A stretch of 64,000 nt of DNA from Bromus sterilis (GCA_950022295.1 OX465600.1:288407782-288471781), one strand, 5' to 3'; shown: positions 1 through 12,636, counted from the stretch's first letter. Numbers and translations: made by a program. Notes: generated from the letters alone by a model not told the origin.

Positions 1-2446
1 CATCAATAAGGACAATCATAGGCGAGAGAAAGCCAAATGATAGATATGATGTGAGGAGTAGGGATTGCCATGCAACGGATGGACATATGAGCTAAAAGCT
101 CTCCAATGGAACTAGTGGGGGTGCATCCCACTTGCTTGCTCAATAAGACCTAGAGCTCATTTGAGGAGGCTCATCATTGGAATATACAAGCCAAGTTCTA
201 TAGTGTGAAGGTCCCCACATAGTTATATGCATGAATGATAATCTCTATGAAGTACAAGATACAAGATGGAGTACAAGTGTGGATCTCTCAAAAAGAATAG
301 TAGTGTGCCCCCTTCTATCTTTTTTTCTTTTTCTTTTTTTTTCTTTTTTTGTATTTTTTGATGGCCTCAATGGCTCTTTCCATTTAACTCTCATTTGTCC
401 TCTTTGGGATCTTTTAATTTGTACACTTTGGGATCTTTTAATTTTGTCCACTTTGGGATCTTTTCCTCACTTTAGGGGCAACACTCTATATATTACAAAA
501 AGTATCAAAGATCTTTCACACTTTACAAAGTACTCGAATCATAAAGAAAATGTAACTATCATGATGTATGAAAATGTATGCCTCTGCCAGTGTAGCAGGA
601 TATGCAATGATACTAGCGCGTCATGTAGCAATGATTAGGGCAAGTCCCAACTAGCATGCGGCTCATCGATCAAGCAAGTAGCATATATGACATGAAGATC
701 AAGTCATGAGAAGATGGATGTTGCATGGCAATGTATCTCGGAAAGGCTATGGAAATGCCTTGATATGTAGGTATGGTGGCTGTTTTGAGGAAGGATATAA
801 GGAGGCTTATGATGACAGTGCGTATCGTGCCAAGGGTTTGGATGTACCGGCGAAAGTGGACGCTAACTCTCGGAGTGAGAAGAAAGCAATGCACAGCACA
901 GGGAAGGCTAGCAAAATATGGGAAGGTGGAAGTGTCAACTTTCGAATACTCACATTAGTCCGAAGAACTCATGCACTTATTATAAGTAACTCTCAATCTA
1001 ATAAGGAGGTTCACAAAGAGACAAGTACCCCGAGGAGGAGTGTATGGGGGTTTGGTTATCCTTGCGCATCCTCGACTCATGGTACGTGAGTGTACTCTAA
1101 TATTCGACACCTCAGAAGAGTGGTGATCCAACTAGTAGCTAAAGTTCTCAACTAATTTGTAGGTTTTTTAAAATAAACACGGATTTCCCAAAATACGACA
1201 TCTATCACTAATAGGCTAAAGCTCTTGACACCAAAAGTCCAAATATTACTCAAGACAACACCTCAAAACCTTTGCAAGTTACTACTACAAAAAGAATAGA
1301 AACCTCAGTTACCTACTTCAAGCCAAGATACAAAACTCAGTGCAACAGGCAAACTCTCTAAACAAGATAAACATGAAAATTCAAGAGAGTTCCAGGAACA
1401 AACTAAACAAAATCTCTTTTAAAAGATAAACATGAAAGCTAAGAGCAAAGCATGACAGCGGCTATGGAAAGATAAAGAACAAACACAGCAAAGATAAGCA
1501 GGAAGAAGTCCTATGTTGTGTTCTAAATTTTGGAAGTGGAGCGTGTTTCTCTCCCACACAAAGAAAGATGGGCTCTAACTTGTTATGAACTGCAAGCAAA
1601 GAGAAAGAAACTAAAAATAAAACCTAAGAGCGAGACGCTCCAAGAATAGCACATAACGCATGAAGTGATAAAAATATAGTGAAACGAGAGACGAACTGAT
1701 AATTGTCGATGGAGAAGGGGATGCACGGGGGCATCCCCAAGCTTAGACGCTTGAGTCTCCTTGAATATTTCTTGGGGATTCATGGGGGAATCCCCAAGCT
1801 TGAACGCTTGACACTTCTTAATCTTCTTTCATCATCTCCCCTCGCACACTTGAAAACTCCCTTCATACATAACTCATCATAATCTGATTAGCGAGGTTAG
1901 TACCCATAATAAAATATTTTTTCTAAAATGGAAATAAAGATAATCTTGAAGAGCTACTGTTTCTCAAGATTTCCAAAAAGTTTTTGCAAAGAAAAAGCAA
2001 GCTTAAGGTTTTCAAAACGAAGAAAAGGCAAAACAGGACAGAATTTCTGAAAAACAGACCAGCAGGTAGTAAATAATTTTTTAGGGGTACTTCTGCAAAT
2101 CAAATAAAAAAACTCACAACATACGAAAGTTTTGTAATTGTATAGAGCACGCTGTGTAAACAATTCAGCTCAAAAGGATGAAATGGGATTTTTCCTTGAT
2201 TTTTCTAGTCACGAGGACAGAATCTGTTTTCTGGACAGCATGTCACAACTTTCACTTCCCTTGTCGTATGAGGCTATAAAAGGCACAAAGCTTGAAAAGT
2301 AAAGATACAATGATGTTGCTACAGTAGTAACAATCATCAAGACCACTAAAAATAGAAGAAAAACAAAAATTAAATCCTAAATTCGTTGCGGGCTGCCTCC
2401 CGAAAGCGCTTCTTTAAAGCCATTAGCTAGGCTTAATGCAAATAGA
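1..2446 (-). other. Element A 3' untranslated spacer
   Basis: There is no credible gene here; the short ORFs are chance. Read on the minus strand it parallels the spacer after the coding part of element C (about 44330-45400). Both contain AAGCTTGGGGATGC followed by a hairpin-forming copy of GCATCCCC. Two perfect stem-loops are visible: arms 1717-1724/1731-1738 (8 bp, 6-nt loop) and arms 1771-1781/1788-1798 (11 bp, 6-nt loop). A roughly 25-bp unit containing CTTTGGGATCTTTT is repeated three times at about 398-465, beside a T-rich run at 318-359. Confidence 0.7.
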
Positions 2447-4507
2447 TCACGTCTTTTCAAGAAAATAACTAGCCCGTGTGACGGACTCAAAAGTAAACTT
2501 AATCTTTTTCCTAGGGAAGTGTTCCATCCCTTTCTTGAGAGGGAATTGTAATTTTATAATCTCTTCTTTCATATCAACAACAGCACCTACGGTGCGAAGA
2601 AAAGGACGCCCCAAAATAATTGGACAAGAAGGTTCACATTCAATGTCCATAATAGTAAAATCAACGGGAACATAGTTTTCATTGACAACGATAAGAGCAT
2701 CGAAGCTTAAAAAAACGATAAGAACATCGTCTATCTTCCCCAAAGGTTTCTTTACGGAAGAATCGACGAGACGAACACCAAAAGAACAAGCATCAAAAGG
2801 TTTCAAATCAAATATATCATACATTCTTTTGGGCATAACAGAGGTACTAGCTCCAAGATCACATAAAGCAAATCAAGAAAAGTTATTCAACTTAATTTTA
2901 ATCATAGGATCCCAACCATATTCTAGCTTTCTAGATATGGAGGCTTCTACCCTAAGCTTCTCCTCCCTAGCTTTGATGAGAGCATTAGTGATATGCTCCG
3001 TGAAGGCAAGATTAAGTGTGCTAGTGTGGGGGTCTCTAGACATCTTGTGAAGAAAACGAAAAACTTCATAAAGAGTGAAATTATCAAATTCAAGGTCACT
3101 ACTATCAAGAAGAGTTGTAGTGGTGTCCTTTAGGCTCACTTGTTTGGTATCTTCTATAGTCATAGGAATTTCTTCTTCTACGGTTGAGGTCATAGCATCA
3201 CCATCAATAGGTCCTATGGGACTAGGGGTGCATTGGGTGCTAAGAGTTTGGATATCCTCAACCACTTGGATAGTAGCAACAGTATGGTGTGTAGGAAGGC
3301 TCTTAATTCTATCTTCTTCCTCCTTTTCTCTAGCCCATCTATCTTTGAGTTTAGCCATCATCCTAATGTTTTCATTAATTTGCAATTGGATAGCATTCAT
3401 AGGAGTAACCTTCCTCTCGTCAAGGGGAGAAGTTCTAATTTTAAGCAATTCTAATTCATGGGCCATATTGTCTACCTTCGATGAGAGGGTATCTAGTTTG
3501 TCTAGTTTTTCCTCTACACTCTTGTTGAAGGATTTTTGGGTAGTAATAAAGTCTTTAAGCATACTCTCTAATTCAGAAGTGGAGTTTTTGGTGCTAGGAT
3601 AAGTGTTGTTGTTCCCATAGTTGTTGGAGGGGAACGGTCTAGGATTGCTACCAAAGTTACTCCTATAAGCATTGTTGTTGAAGTTTTTTCTAGAGATAAA
3701 GTTCACATCTACTTGATCCTGAGCAATCAAAGAATTTAAAGGAACATTTTGAGGATCAATAGGAGATTTCTTGGTAAGTAGAGACATAATCAAGTTAACT
3801 CTTTCATTTAGGGAGGATATCTCCTCGACAGAGTTTACCTTCCTACCTGTTGGAGCTCTTTCGGTGTGCCATTGGGAATAGTTGGTCATCATCTCATCGA
3901 GAAGTTTTGTGGCAGCACAAAGTGTAGGTGACATAAAGGTTCCCCCCGCGGCCGAATCTAACAAGTTCCGCGGGGTAAAGTTCAAGCCTGCATAAAAAGT
4001 CTGGATAACCATCCAAGTAGTCAAACCATGCGTAGGGCAATTCGTAGCAAGAGATTTCATGCGTTCCCAATCTTGGGCAACGTGTTCATTATCCAATTGT
4101 TTAAAATTCATAATAAAGCTCCTCAACTAGATAATCTTAGTAGGGGGGTAGTACTTCCCGATAAAAGCATCCTTGCACTTATCCCAAGAATCTATGCTAT
4201 TCTTAGGCAAGGATTGGAACCAAATTTTAGCTTCATCCCTCAAGGAGAAAGGAAAAAGATTAAGCTTAACAATATCACCATCTACTTCTTTGTACTTTTG
4301 CATATCACAAAGCTCAATAAAATTATTTAAATGCAAAGCAGCATCATCTGTAGGACCAGAGAATTGATCTTTCATAACAAGGCTCAGCAAGGCAGGTTTA
4401 ATCTCATAAGAAGGTGCTGAAGTAGCAGGTGTAGCAATAGGAGTGCAAATAAAGTCACTGTTGTGACTAGTGAAGTCACACAACTTGGTGTTCTTAGAGT
4501 AACCCAT
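2447..4507 (-). pseudogene. gag-pro: gag-protease polyprotein of element A, two in-frame stops
   Basis: One continuous minus-strand frame of 687 codons runs from ATG at 4507 (MGYSKN) to a stop at 2447. The N-terminal half has the retrotransposon gag fold signature (WFQSLP, then a KYYPP motif, then LDSAAGGTF). The C-terminal part has a retropepsin-like core: CDLGAS as the active-site motif near 2860 and ILGRPFL further on. Gag should form the particle and the protease should cut the polyprotein. The frame is broken only by TAG at 4127-4129 and TGA at 2873-2875, the latter just before CDLGAS; there is no frameshift. It starts about 115 bases downstream of the primer binding site, as expected for a gag gene. 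Confidence 0.85.
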
Positions 4508-4620
4508 AGCAGCAGCAAGCAAGATAACTTTTTTTTGATAAAAGATTGAAAGGTAAACTAACAAGACTAAAAAGCAAAGATAAAAGATTGTGTGCAACTC
4601 CCCTATCTTGAAGAGTGGAG

Positions 4621-4638
4621 TCCCCGGCAACGGAGCCA
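4621..4638 (-). other. Primer binding site of element A (tRNA-Asp type)
   Basis: On the minus strand it reads TGGCTCCGTTGCCGGGGA, ten bases downstream of the 5' LTR edge. It matches the 3' end of plant tRNA-Asp except for one base (CTCC where GCCC-type sites have CGCC). It would prime minus-strand cDNA synthesis. This is not a tRNA gene. Confidence 0.8.
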
Positions 4639-4648
4639 GAAATTTGCT

Positions 4649-6300
4649 TGATACACGAGATAACTTCTCGTCCCTCGTTGGTTACCCCAAGTGGAAGGTG
4701 AGATGTAGCGTAGCAGCAAGTTTCCCTTAGCAAAAATGCTAAGTTGAATATCGTCCAGGAGGACTCCAACAGATACAAGTAGGTGGTGAAGTGAACAATT
4801 GGCGTTGTTGACAATCTAAGGATTGCTAACTTCACCTGGACCTGCACACACAACAGATAGCTTTTCTCCCAACGAGTACAGAGGAGTTGTCAATTCCTCC
4901 GGCCTTGTTGTTTACAAAGGATAAAACGCACGGGATAATAATGATAGTGATAGCAACTGAAAAGTAAATACTGAAAGTAAATTGGTAGCGTAAACAGTGG
5001 TGGAAGTATGGACCGGGATCCCATGATGTTCACTAGTGATGTCTCTCTCCCAAAAGACGATAAAGTAGCTATGTGAGGTAAACAAATCACAACTAGGCAA
5101 TTGACAGGATTATGTGCGCAAACCAATGCTAATTATGAAAAAAAGAAAGGAAGAGGCTCAAAAGCACGGGCGGTACGCCAAGACAAGTAGACCGAAATCC
5201 ATCTGCATCTACCCACTAATCATCCACCTTGAGATATCTATCCAGAACATCTCGCTGGTATTAAGTTGTGAATCCCACCCAAAGTGTAAACTCAAAGCAA
5301 CGGACAACTGCATTAAAGAACTTTGCGTAAAGTAAACAACCCTTGCACCTGCAATTACAAGCACCGCTTTTTCCCCCTTGTGACAACAACACATCCCCTA
5401 GACTGATGTTTCTGTCACTCAAGCTAGTCATCGGGGGGCATGAACCCACAATCATGCATAACGCTCCCTCTTGGAGTCACTACCTACTACTTGGCCAAAG
5501 AAATAAACAGCAACGGAGAACATGCAAGAGTTACTCAAGAACATAAATATAAAAGAAGAGAATCAAATATATAACTCAATCACAATCTGAACATAATCTC
5601 ATAATCCATCGAATCCCAGCAAACTCAGCATAGCAACAGCAGAAAGATTACATATGTGCCTCGATTATGTAGGGAAGCTCACGAGGTCTAATCCATGAAG
5701 AACAAAGAGGGGAGGATAACATCACATAGCTACTGATCATGGACCCATGGTCTAAGGTGGACTACTCACGGTTCATCCGGGAAGCATCCATGGTGATTCC
5801 TCCCTCCGGCAGGGTGCCGGGAAGAGGTCTTCTGGTGCTCCCGATCTTGGAAGCGCGGCGGCGGCGGAACAGAGGAGAGATCGCGAAAAAGGGTTCCATC
5901 CCCGAGGGTTTCTCGTCACGGGGAATAAATAGGCGAAAGGGGGCAGCCAGAGGTGGGCCAAGGGCTCCAGGCGCCCCCCCTGGCGCAGCCAGGGGCCTGG
6001 CCGCGCCCTCTAGCCTCCTGGGCCCCCTGGCTCCCCTCTGGCCCCTCCTGGGCTCTTCGCGAAGCTTCCGGTACGCTGATTTTTCCTATATTTTTCCCGG
6101 AATTTTTCTGGTACTTTTAATAAGGGGGAAACCTGAAATAGAAAAACAGCAGAAAACAGGAACTGGCACTGGGGTGCACTGAGTTAATAGGTTAGTCCAA
6201 ATATGATCAAAAGTGTATGGAAGTTCATCAATATCATAGCAATTTCACACAAAAGAGGCATGGAGCAAGCAGAAATTATAGATACGTTTTGGACGTATCA
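4649..6300 (-). repeat. 5' LTR of element A
   Basis: It is 1652 bp, minus orientation, beginning TGATACGTCC (at 6300) and ending ATCA (at 4649). Three further LTRs of the same family occur at 16871-18521, 53313-54945 and 58652-60282, all in the same orientation. A GC-rich block (about 5940-6060) with CCAGGCGCC marks the middle. The open frames inside it are by-products of base composition. Confidence 0.88.
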
Positions 6301-6317
6301 ATGTTGCTGACCCTATT

Positions 6318-8145
6318 GTGCCTGCAGTTATATATGAAAAGCCCCCTTTTCCCGTAAGAATAAGGGAGCACTCTTTTGTGACAGGCATAATGAATAAGAG
6401 TGAGAGAAGAATTGATGAGCCTAAGGACCAGATCAATGTCGATCCTCGAGTTGCATTGGTTAAGGATGTCATTACTAATAATGCTTTAGATTCCAATATA
6501 AATTTTTGTGTTGTTTCCACTAACCTTGTCACAGCCAAGAATAAGGGCCCAATTTCAGGTACTCCAGTAGTATCTCTTAAAATAGGAGATCATAATTATT
6601 ATGGGTTGTGCGATTTGGGATCGAGTGCTAGTGCTATCCCGTATTCACTTTATCAAGAGATCATGGGTGAAATTTCACCTTGCGAACTTGAAGAAGTTGA
6701 TGTCACTATTCATCTTGCAAACAGAGCAACTATCTCTCCTATCAGAATTGTGAGAGACATTGAAGTCTTATGCGGAAAGGTAAAGTATCCTGCCGACTTT
6801 CTAGTACTTGGTTCAGTAAGGGATAATTTTTGTCCCATTATTTTCGGTAGACCTTTTCTAAGAACTTGTGGAGCTATAATAGATTGCAAGAAAGGTAAAG
6901 TTTCTGTTGAATTCAATGGTGAGCCATATGAATTTAATTTTTCTAAGTTCTCTAAGCAGCCTCGTGGTACTGATTTGCCTAGTAATGATAAGATTATTGA
7001 TGATATTGCTTCCATTGCTATCCCTCCTAACGATCCCTTGCAGCAATATATGGAGGACCACGAGAATGATTTGCACATGCAGGAGAGAAATGAGCTGGAC
7101 GAAATATTCTTAAGACAACCTGCTATCCTAAAGCACAACCTTCCAGTTGAGCCTTTGGGAATTTTGTCGCAACCAAAAGAAGATCCAGTGTTTGATCTTA
7201 AACCTCTTCCCGATACGCTCAAATATGCTTATTTAGATGAAAAGAAAGTATATCCTGTTATTGTCAATTCTAACCTTTTAGGATATGAAGAGGATCGTTT
7301 ATTGGAAGTACTTCGCAAACATTGAGGTGCAATTGGGTATACCCTTGATGACCTTAAGGGGATTAGTCCGTCTATTTGTCAACATACCATCAACCTTGAG
7401 CCTGATGCTAAACCAGTTGTTGATCATCAACAACGATTGAATCCGAAAATGATGGATGTTGTAAGGACTGAGATTCTCAAGCTTCTAGCCGCAGGTATTA
7501 TCTACCCCATAGCTGATAGTAAGTGGGTAAGCCCGGTTCATTGTGTTCCAAATAAAGGAGGAACAACTGTGGTTCCTAATGATAAGAATGAGCTAATACC
7601 TCAGAGAATTATTATTGGATATAGAATGTGTATTGATTACAGGAAGCGGAACAAGGAAACCAGGAAGGACCACTACCCGTTGCCATTCATCGTCCAAATG
7701 ATTGAAAGGTTATCCAAAAACACTCACTTTTTCTATCTAGATGGTTATTCTGGCTTCTCTCAAATTCATGTTAACATTGCTGATCAAGAGAAGACCACTT
7801 TTACTTGTCCGTATGGTACTTATGCTTACAGACGTATGCCTTTTGGTTTATGTAATGCCCCTGCTACTTTTCAAAGGTGTATGTCTGCTATCTTTCATGG
7901 TTTTTGTGAAGAAATTGTGGAGGTATTCATGGACGATTTCTCCGTCTATGGAACCTCTTTTGACCATTGTCTCCACAACCTTAATAAAGTTTTGCAGAGA
8001 TGTGAGGAGACAAATCTAGTGCTTAACTGGGAGAAGTGCCACTTTATGGTCAACGGTGGAATTGTTCTTGGCCACAAGATTTCCGAGAGGGAACTTGAGG
8101 TGGACAGGGCCAAGATCGAAGCAATTGAAAGGATACCTATCCAAG
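6318..8145 (+). pseudogene. pol: Protease and reverse transcriptase of element B (degenerate)
   Basis: The frame carries a retropepsin-like domain with DLGSS at about codon 99 and IIFGRPFL at about codon 175. A Gypsy RT follows: SPVHCVPNKGG, YPLPF, DGYSGFSQI, and the catalytic FMDD box at 7927-7938 (a variant of YVDD). The product would mature the polyprotein and copy element RNA into cDNA in cytoplasmic particles. TGA at 7323-7325 interrupts the frame between protease and RT. A single-base loss near 8140 moves the rest of pol to another frame. The first visible residues are mid-polyprotein, because element A separates this part from gag. Confidence 0.85.
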
Positions 8146-10138
8146 GGACATCAAAGGTATTCGTAGTTTTCTCGGTCATGCTGGTTTCTATAGAAGATTT
8201 ATTAAAGACTTTTCTAAGACTTCGATAGCCCTCACTAATCTTCTCCAGAAGGACGTTCCTTTTGTTTTTTATGAAGATTGTAAGGAAGTCTTTGAAGTTC
8301 TTAAGAGAGCTTTAATAACTGCTCCTATAGTACAACCACCTGATTGGAATTTACCTTTTGAGATTATGTGTGATGCTAGTGATTTTGCTGTTGGGGCTGT
8401 TTTAGGAAAAAGGGTTGATAAGAAGCTGAATGTTATATCTTATGCTAGCAAAACCCTTGATAGTGCTCAAAAGAATTATGCTACTACTGAGAAGGAATTC
8501 TTAGCTGTAGTGTTTGCTTGTGATAAGTTTAGGCATTATATTGTTGATTCTAAGATTATTATTCATACTGACCATGCTTCCATTAAGTATCTTATGGAGA
8601 AGAAGGATGCCAAACCAAGGCTCATTCGATGGGTACTACTTCTCCAAGAATTTGATTTGAAGATTGTCGATAGGAAAGGAGCAGAAATTCCGGTGGCGGA
8701 TAATCTTTCAAGGATGGAAGATATACCGCATGATCCTATTCCAGTCAACGACCGTTTCCCAGACGAACAACTAGCTGTTGTTAAAGTACAATCTCTCTCT
8801 GACCCTTGGTTTCCAGATTATGCTAATTTTATCGTTGCAAATTTTTTGCCTCCAGTTTTAACATTTCAGCAAAGGAAGAAGTTCTTTCATGATTTGAGGC
8901 ATTACTTTTGGGATGACCCACATCTTTTCAAAGAAGGTCCATATGGGATCGTGAGAAGATGCGTACCGGAACACGAACAGAAGGACATTCTCAAACAATG
9001 TCACGATAGTCCATATGGAGGACATCATGCTGGTGAGAGGACCGCACATAAGGTTCTTCAATCAGGTTTTTATTGGCCTACTCTCTTTAAAGATGCTAGA
9101 AATTATGTTTTATCCTGTGATAAGTGTCAGAGAGTTGGTAATATTGGTAGAAGGAATGAGATTCCTATGAATTACTCTCTAGTGATTGAGCCTTTTGACT
9201 GCTGGGGTTTTTATTTTATGGGTCCTTTTCCTTCCTCACACAAGTACACTCACATTTTAGTTGTTGTTGATTATGTAACCAAATGGGTAGAAGCAATCCC
9301 TACTGAAAGTGCTGATCACAAGACATCTTTGAAAATGCTCAAGGATGTAATTTTTCCTAGGTTTGGAGTACCCAGGTACCTCATGACTGATGGGGGTTCA
9401 CACTTTACACATGGAGCTTTTAGAAAAGCTTTAGCCAAGTACGATGTCAATCATAGAATTGCTTCACCGTACCACCCCCAAACTAGTGGGCAAGTTGAGC
9501 TCACCAATAGAGAGATCAATTTGATCTTACAGAAGACGGTCAATAGAAATAGAAAGGATTGGTCAAATAAGTTAGGAGATGCTTTGTGGGCGTATAGAAC
9601 TGCTTACAAAAACCCCATGGGCATGTCTCCCTATAAGATGGTCTATGGAAAGGCTTGGCATTTGCCATTAGAATTAGAACACAAAGCTTTCTGGGCTATT
9701 ATAGAGCTTAATGTTAATCCGAAATTAGCTGGTGAAAAGCGTCACATGAACTTGACTTCTCTAGATGAGTGGAGAAGTGAAGCTTACGAGAGCGCTAAAA
9801 TGTTCAAGGAAAAGGTAAAGAAGTGGCATGATAGGAGGATTTTGAAACGTGAATTTAATGTTGGTGATAAAGTTTTATTGTTTAGATCCCGTTTCAGGTT
9901 TTCTCCAGGTAAACTACTTTCCCGGTGGGAAGGGTCATTTCATATTGAGGAAGTCTACCGCTCGGGTGCGATCAAGATTAACAATTTCGAAGGCACCAAA
10001 CCTCAAGTGCTGAATGGGAAGAGACCTAAGCATTACATAAAAGGAGATCTTATCAATGTTGATGTGGATTTGGTATACAGAAAATCTCATGAAGAACATG
10101 TAGCAGCCCTGTTTCAGACACGAGCAGAAGCAGAATAA
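8146..10138 (+). pseudogene. pol: RNase H and integrase of element B, integrase active site altered
   Basis: After the frameshift near 8140 the frame is open to TAA at 10138. RNase H motifs come first (CDASDFAVGAVLG, EKEFLAVVFA, HTDHASIKYL, ADNLSR). Next are an integrase zinc-binding region ending CDKC and the catalytic core, with MTDGGSHF supplying the second Asp and GQVELTNRE the Glu. The first catalytic Asp is missing: the usual GxDFMGP reads GFYFMGP near 9210, so the encoded integrase should be inactive. The tail has the LPLELEHKAFWA signature and a GKLLSRWEGSF integrase C-terminal motif, with no chromodomain. Confidence 0.87.
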
Positions 10139-10485
10139 GGAAAGATATGTATTACGGTAAGGAAACATCCCGAAACCGCCATGAAAGTTCCAGATTATGA
10201 GTTTTTTCAAAATATAGAAATTTTGAGGCCTAAGTGGAGCCGGAGACCAGCTCCAGGGGGCCCAGGCGCCCCCCCTGGCGCGGCCCCACCCCTAGCCGCG
10301 CCGGGAGGCCGCCTGGGCACCCCGGAGCCCATCTCCGACTCCACTTTGACCTGTTATATTCCTTTCTGTGCAGAAATTTTTGCTATATATTTGCCCGGAT
10401 CGTTCCGGCGGCGTATCTCGCGATTTCGTGTGTTTTCTTTTCGAGGTGTTTCTGCCAGGGAAACTTTCAGCTAAACCTAGGTGCC

Positions 10486-10992
10486 ATGGCTTCCCCAAGT
10501 TCCCCGAAGGACAAGTTCGTCGTCAATGTCATCAACCCTTACCTCGCTGAGGTGAAGAAGCACCCCCAGATCCTTCGCGTGGAGGAAGGTGACCTCCACA
10601 AGGAGGATCTGAAGGGACCAGTCAAGGAGGGGAGCACCGAGGAGCGGCCGAAGGAGATGAAACATGAGGTCTTCAAGTTCAAGAAGATGGTGGAGCTTCG
10701 TGTTGAAGCTAACTTCGACATCATGAACGAGATCGAGGCTTCCCACAAGAAGGAGATGAAGGAGATGTGGTCAAGTTTGGCCGCACTAGAAGAAAAAGTT
10801 TATGGGCTCCAAGCACAGATCTATGATCTGCAGAACCAGAACTGTGAGTATGAACTAAACTTTCTGCGCATGGGTTTGGGTGCTTAGTGTGGGATCTTGG
10901 AGACGGGAATGTCCTTTGAGACCGGAGAACAGCTGCCATGGAAGCGCTTCGCCAAGGAGTACGTGACCGACAAGAACAAGGATGAGGAGTAA
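10486..10992 (+). pseudogene. Small coiled-coil ORF downstream of pol in element B
   Basis: ATG at 10486 opens a GC-richer frame than pol. After 133 codons it meets TAG at 10885-10887, then stays open in the same frame to TAA at 10990 (about 168 codons in all). The sequence is charged, with Lys/Glu-rich stretches and heptad-like leucines around codons 85-125 (LAALEEKVYGLQAQIYDLQ), suggesting a coiled coil. There is no signal peptide or membrane segment. It occupies the position where Athila elements carry an env-like ORF, but nothing in it supports an envelope role. Function unknown. Confidence 0.5.
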
Positions 10993-12636
10993 ATCTCCTC
11001 GGGTAATGGCATCCCCTTAGCTTGTTCCAAGCTTGGGGGAGTGCCCGGTATCTTTATCTTTATCAATGTCTTTTAGAGTCAAGTAGAGTCATATCATGTC
11101 TAGGTAAGTTATCTTATAAAATAGATGTTTGCTTTGAGGTCTATCACTCCTTTCTGGAGAGTTATGTATCCTTGAGTGTGGAATCGTCTATGATGGAATA
11201 TTAATGAGAAGTCTATTGATCCCTTCTCTGCACTCGGTATTCTCTTCACGTAATCGACCTCGTGATGATTCTTATGGGGAGTATTGACCTTATATGAGGT
11301 ATGACTTTGAATTTTTTTATTTAATCTTGGCAAACATAGGTTTGGTCATAACAACAAGCATGTTATTTTTCTCAAAGTAGCGACATAGCCAAAACCCTCT
11401 TTATTATTATGCTTGTAGTGTTATGTTGACAAGGAAGACAACTTGATGTGTTATGCCTGTTTTAATGTTTATGCTTTATATTGCTTTGCATCCAAGTCAT
11501 CATCAATTGTCTGTTCTCTCAAAGCCTTTGCTAGCCAAACCCCATTACTAAGCGGAATTTTGCTTGTACATCCATACCCTGAAACCAGTACCTTCCAGAT
11601 GAGTCCACTATACCTTCCTATTCATGGTATTCCACTACCACTCCTAAAGCATAGAATTTTTTTGTTATCCTTGGATGTTCAAAATCTTCTGTTTTGTGCC
11701 CCTGTTTTAGCTCATGAGGAAGTAGTAGTTAACTCATGCCCTTCTTAAGTTGGACAAGTTTTACCCCGGGATTGCATGTCTAATCTGCAAACCCCTAATA
11801 CGAGGAGGAACTGGCATGAGTGCGCCCAGCTCACAAAAGATAATCACAACCAACAACCCTCCTTCATGCTTTGTTCATCAGAATTCAGAAAACTTTGGCA
11901 GTGATAAACAAACGAGATTGCGGGGATGTGATCGTCCCTGTTTGGGAGCCGTTCCTCGAAACTTGTCCAATCTGAGAAGCAATTGAGTTATCTATTAGCA
12001 TCAGTTGACAAATCATGCACCTCTCAAAACTTGTTTTCATTCTTTTTGATCTAAGGATAGCACTTGAGTTTTCCCTGCTTGCCTTTAACAAGGCTATTAG
12101 TTCCTTTACTTTTATGTTGAGTCAGTTCTCCCTACTCCCTCCTTTCCTAAAGAGAACAGACACTTGATGTTGATGAAGATTCATCCATATAATGTTGCGT
12201 TAAAGTTTGCCATGACATATCATTGTTGACATTATCTTTTGATAAGCAAGTTGTTTGCAAAAGCATTCGCCAAGCAAACATCTTCCTTTGTGTTAGCATT
12301 TGCACTTCATGACTAATAGCTTGTTCTTTCAAAAAGTTCCAAATCGTCACTTAAAAATATAAAGAGAAAGAGCAAAGGAAAAAGCTTTTTAGTTGTCCCT
12401 TGACCAAAGGACTTGTTTGCCATGATTTGATGAGTTTCCTTAGCCCTACTTTCGATTATAATTGTTGTTACTCTTTCATAAGGGCTTTATGAGTTGGAGA
12501 TTGTTGTTCAGGATGTTTGAGTTTGGTGAAAAGATGATGATGCTTCTTGTCCGTATTTTATTTATCGACACTTCACTCTCTAAACTTGTGGATAGGTTTA
12601 CCGTGCTCAGTTTTCGCTTGGGGACAAGCGAGGTCT
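10993..12636 (+). other. Element B 3' spacer
   Basis: No gene is visible. The block around 11740-11990 (AATCTGCAAACCCC, GCGCCCAGCTCAC, TTGGGAGCCG) has a clear counterpart in element C at about 46000-46070 plus 50665-50830, so B and C share this spacer. A second polypurine-like tract lies at 11029-11042. Confidence 0.7.
11029..11042 (+). other. Internal polypurine-tract-like copy
   Basis: AAGCTTGGGGGAGT is identical to the tract abutting the 3' LTR at 12637-12650, but lies about 1.6 kb upstream, just after the small ORF. It could be a second plus-strand priming site or a sequence relic. Confidence 0.5.

Larger units (their letters stand above)
1..6300 (-). mobile_element. Element A: non-autonomous Ty3/Gypsy LTR retrotransposon, 5' part
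   Basis: Read on the minus strand, the order is 5' LTR (6300-4649), primer binding site (4638-4621), a gag-protease frame (4507-2447), then a long non-coding 3' spacer to position 1. No reverse transcriptase or integrase frame follows the protease, so the element is non-autonomous as far as it can be seen. The 3' LTR is off-window to the left. The element is inserted in element B: its LTR edge at 6300 abuts B's protease frame, and the first five flanking bases, ATGTT, should recur at the unseen end. Its 3' spacer resembles that of element C. Confidence 0.85.

Noticed and set aside
231..638. 135-codon ORF near the left edge
   Set aside because: It spans a T-rich run and a short tandem repeat in element A's spacer and is antisense to the element; no protein features.
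4621..4638. tRNA-like match
   Set aside because: Only the 3' terminal complement is present; it is a primer binding site, with no cloverleaf around it.
10234..10485. Upstream extension of the small element B ORF to 10234
   Set aside because: The extension is the GC-rich hairpin block translated by chance; ATG at 10486 in a good context is the more natural start.
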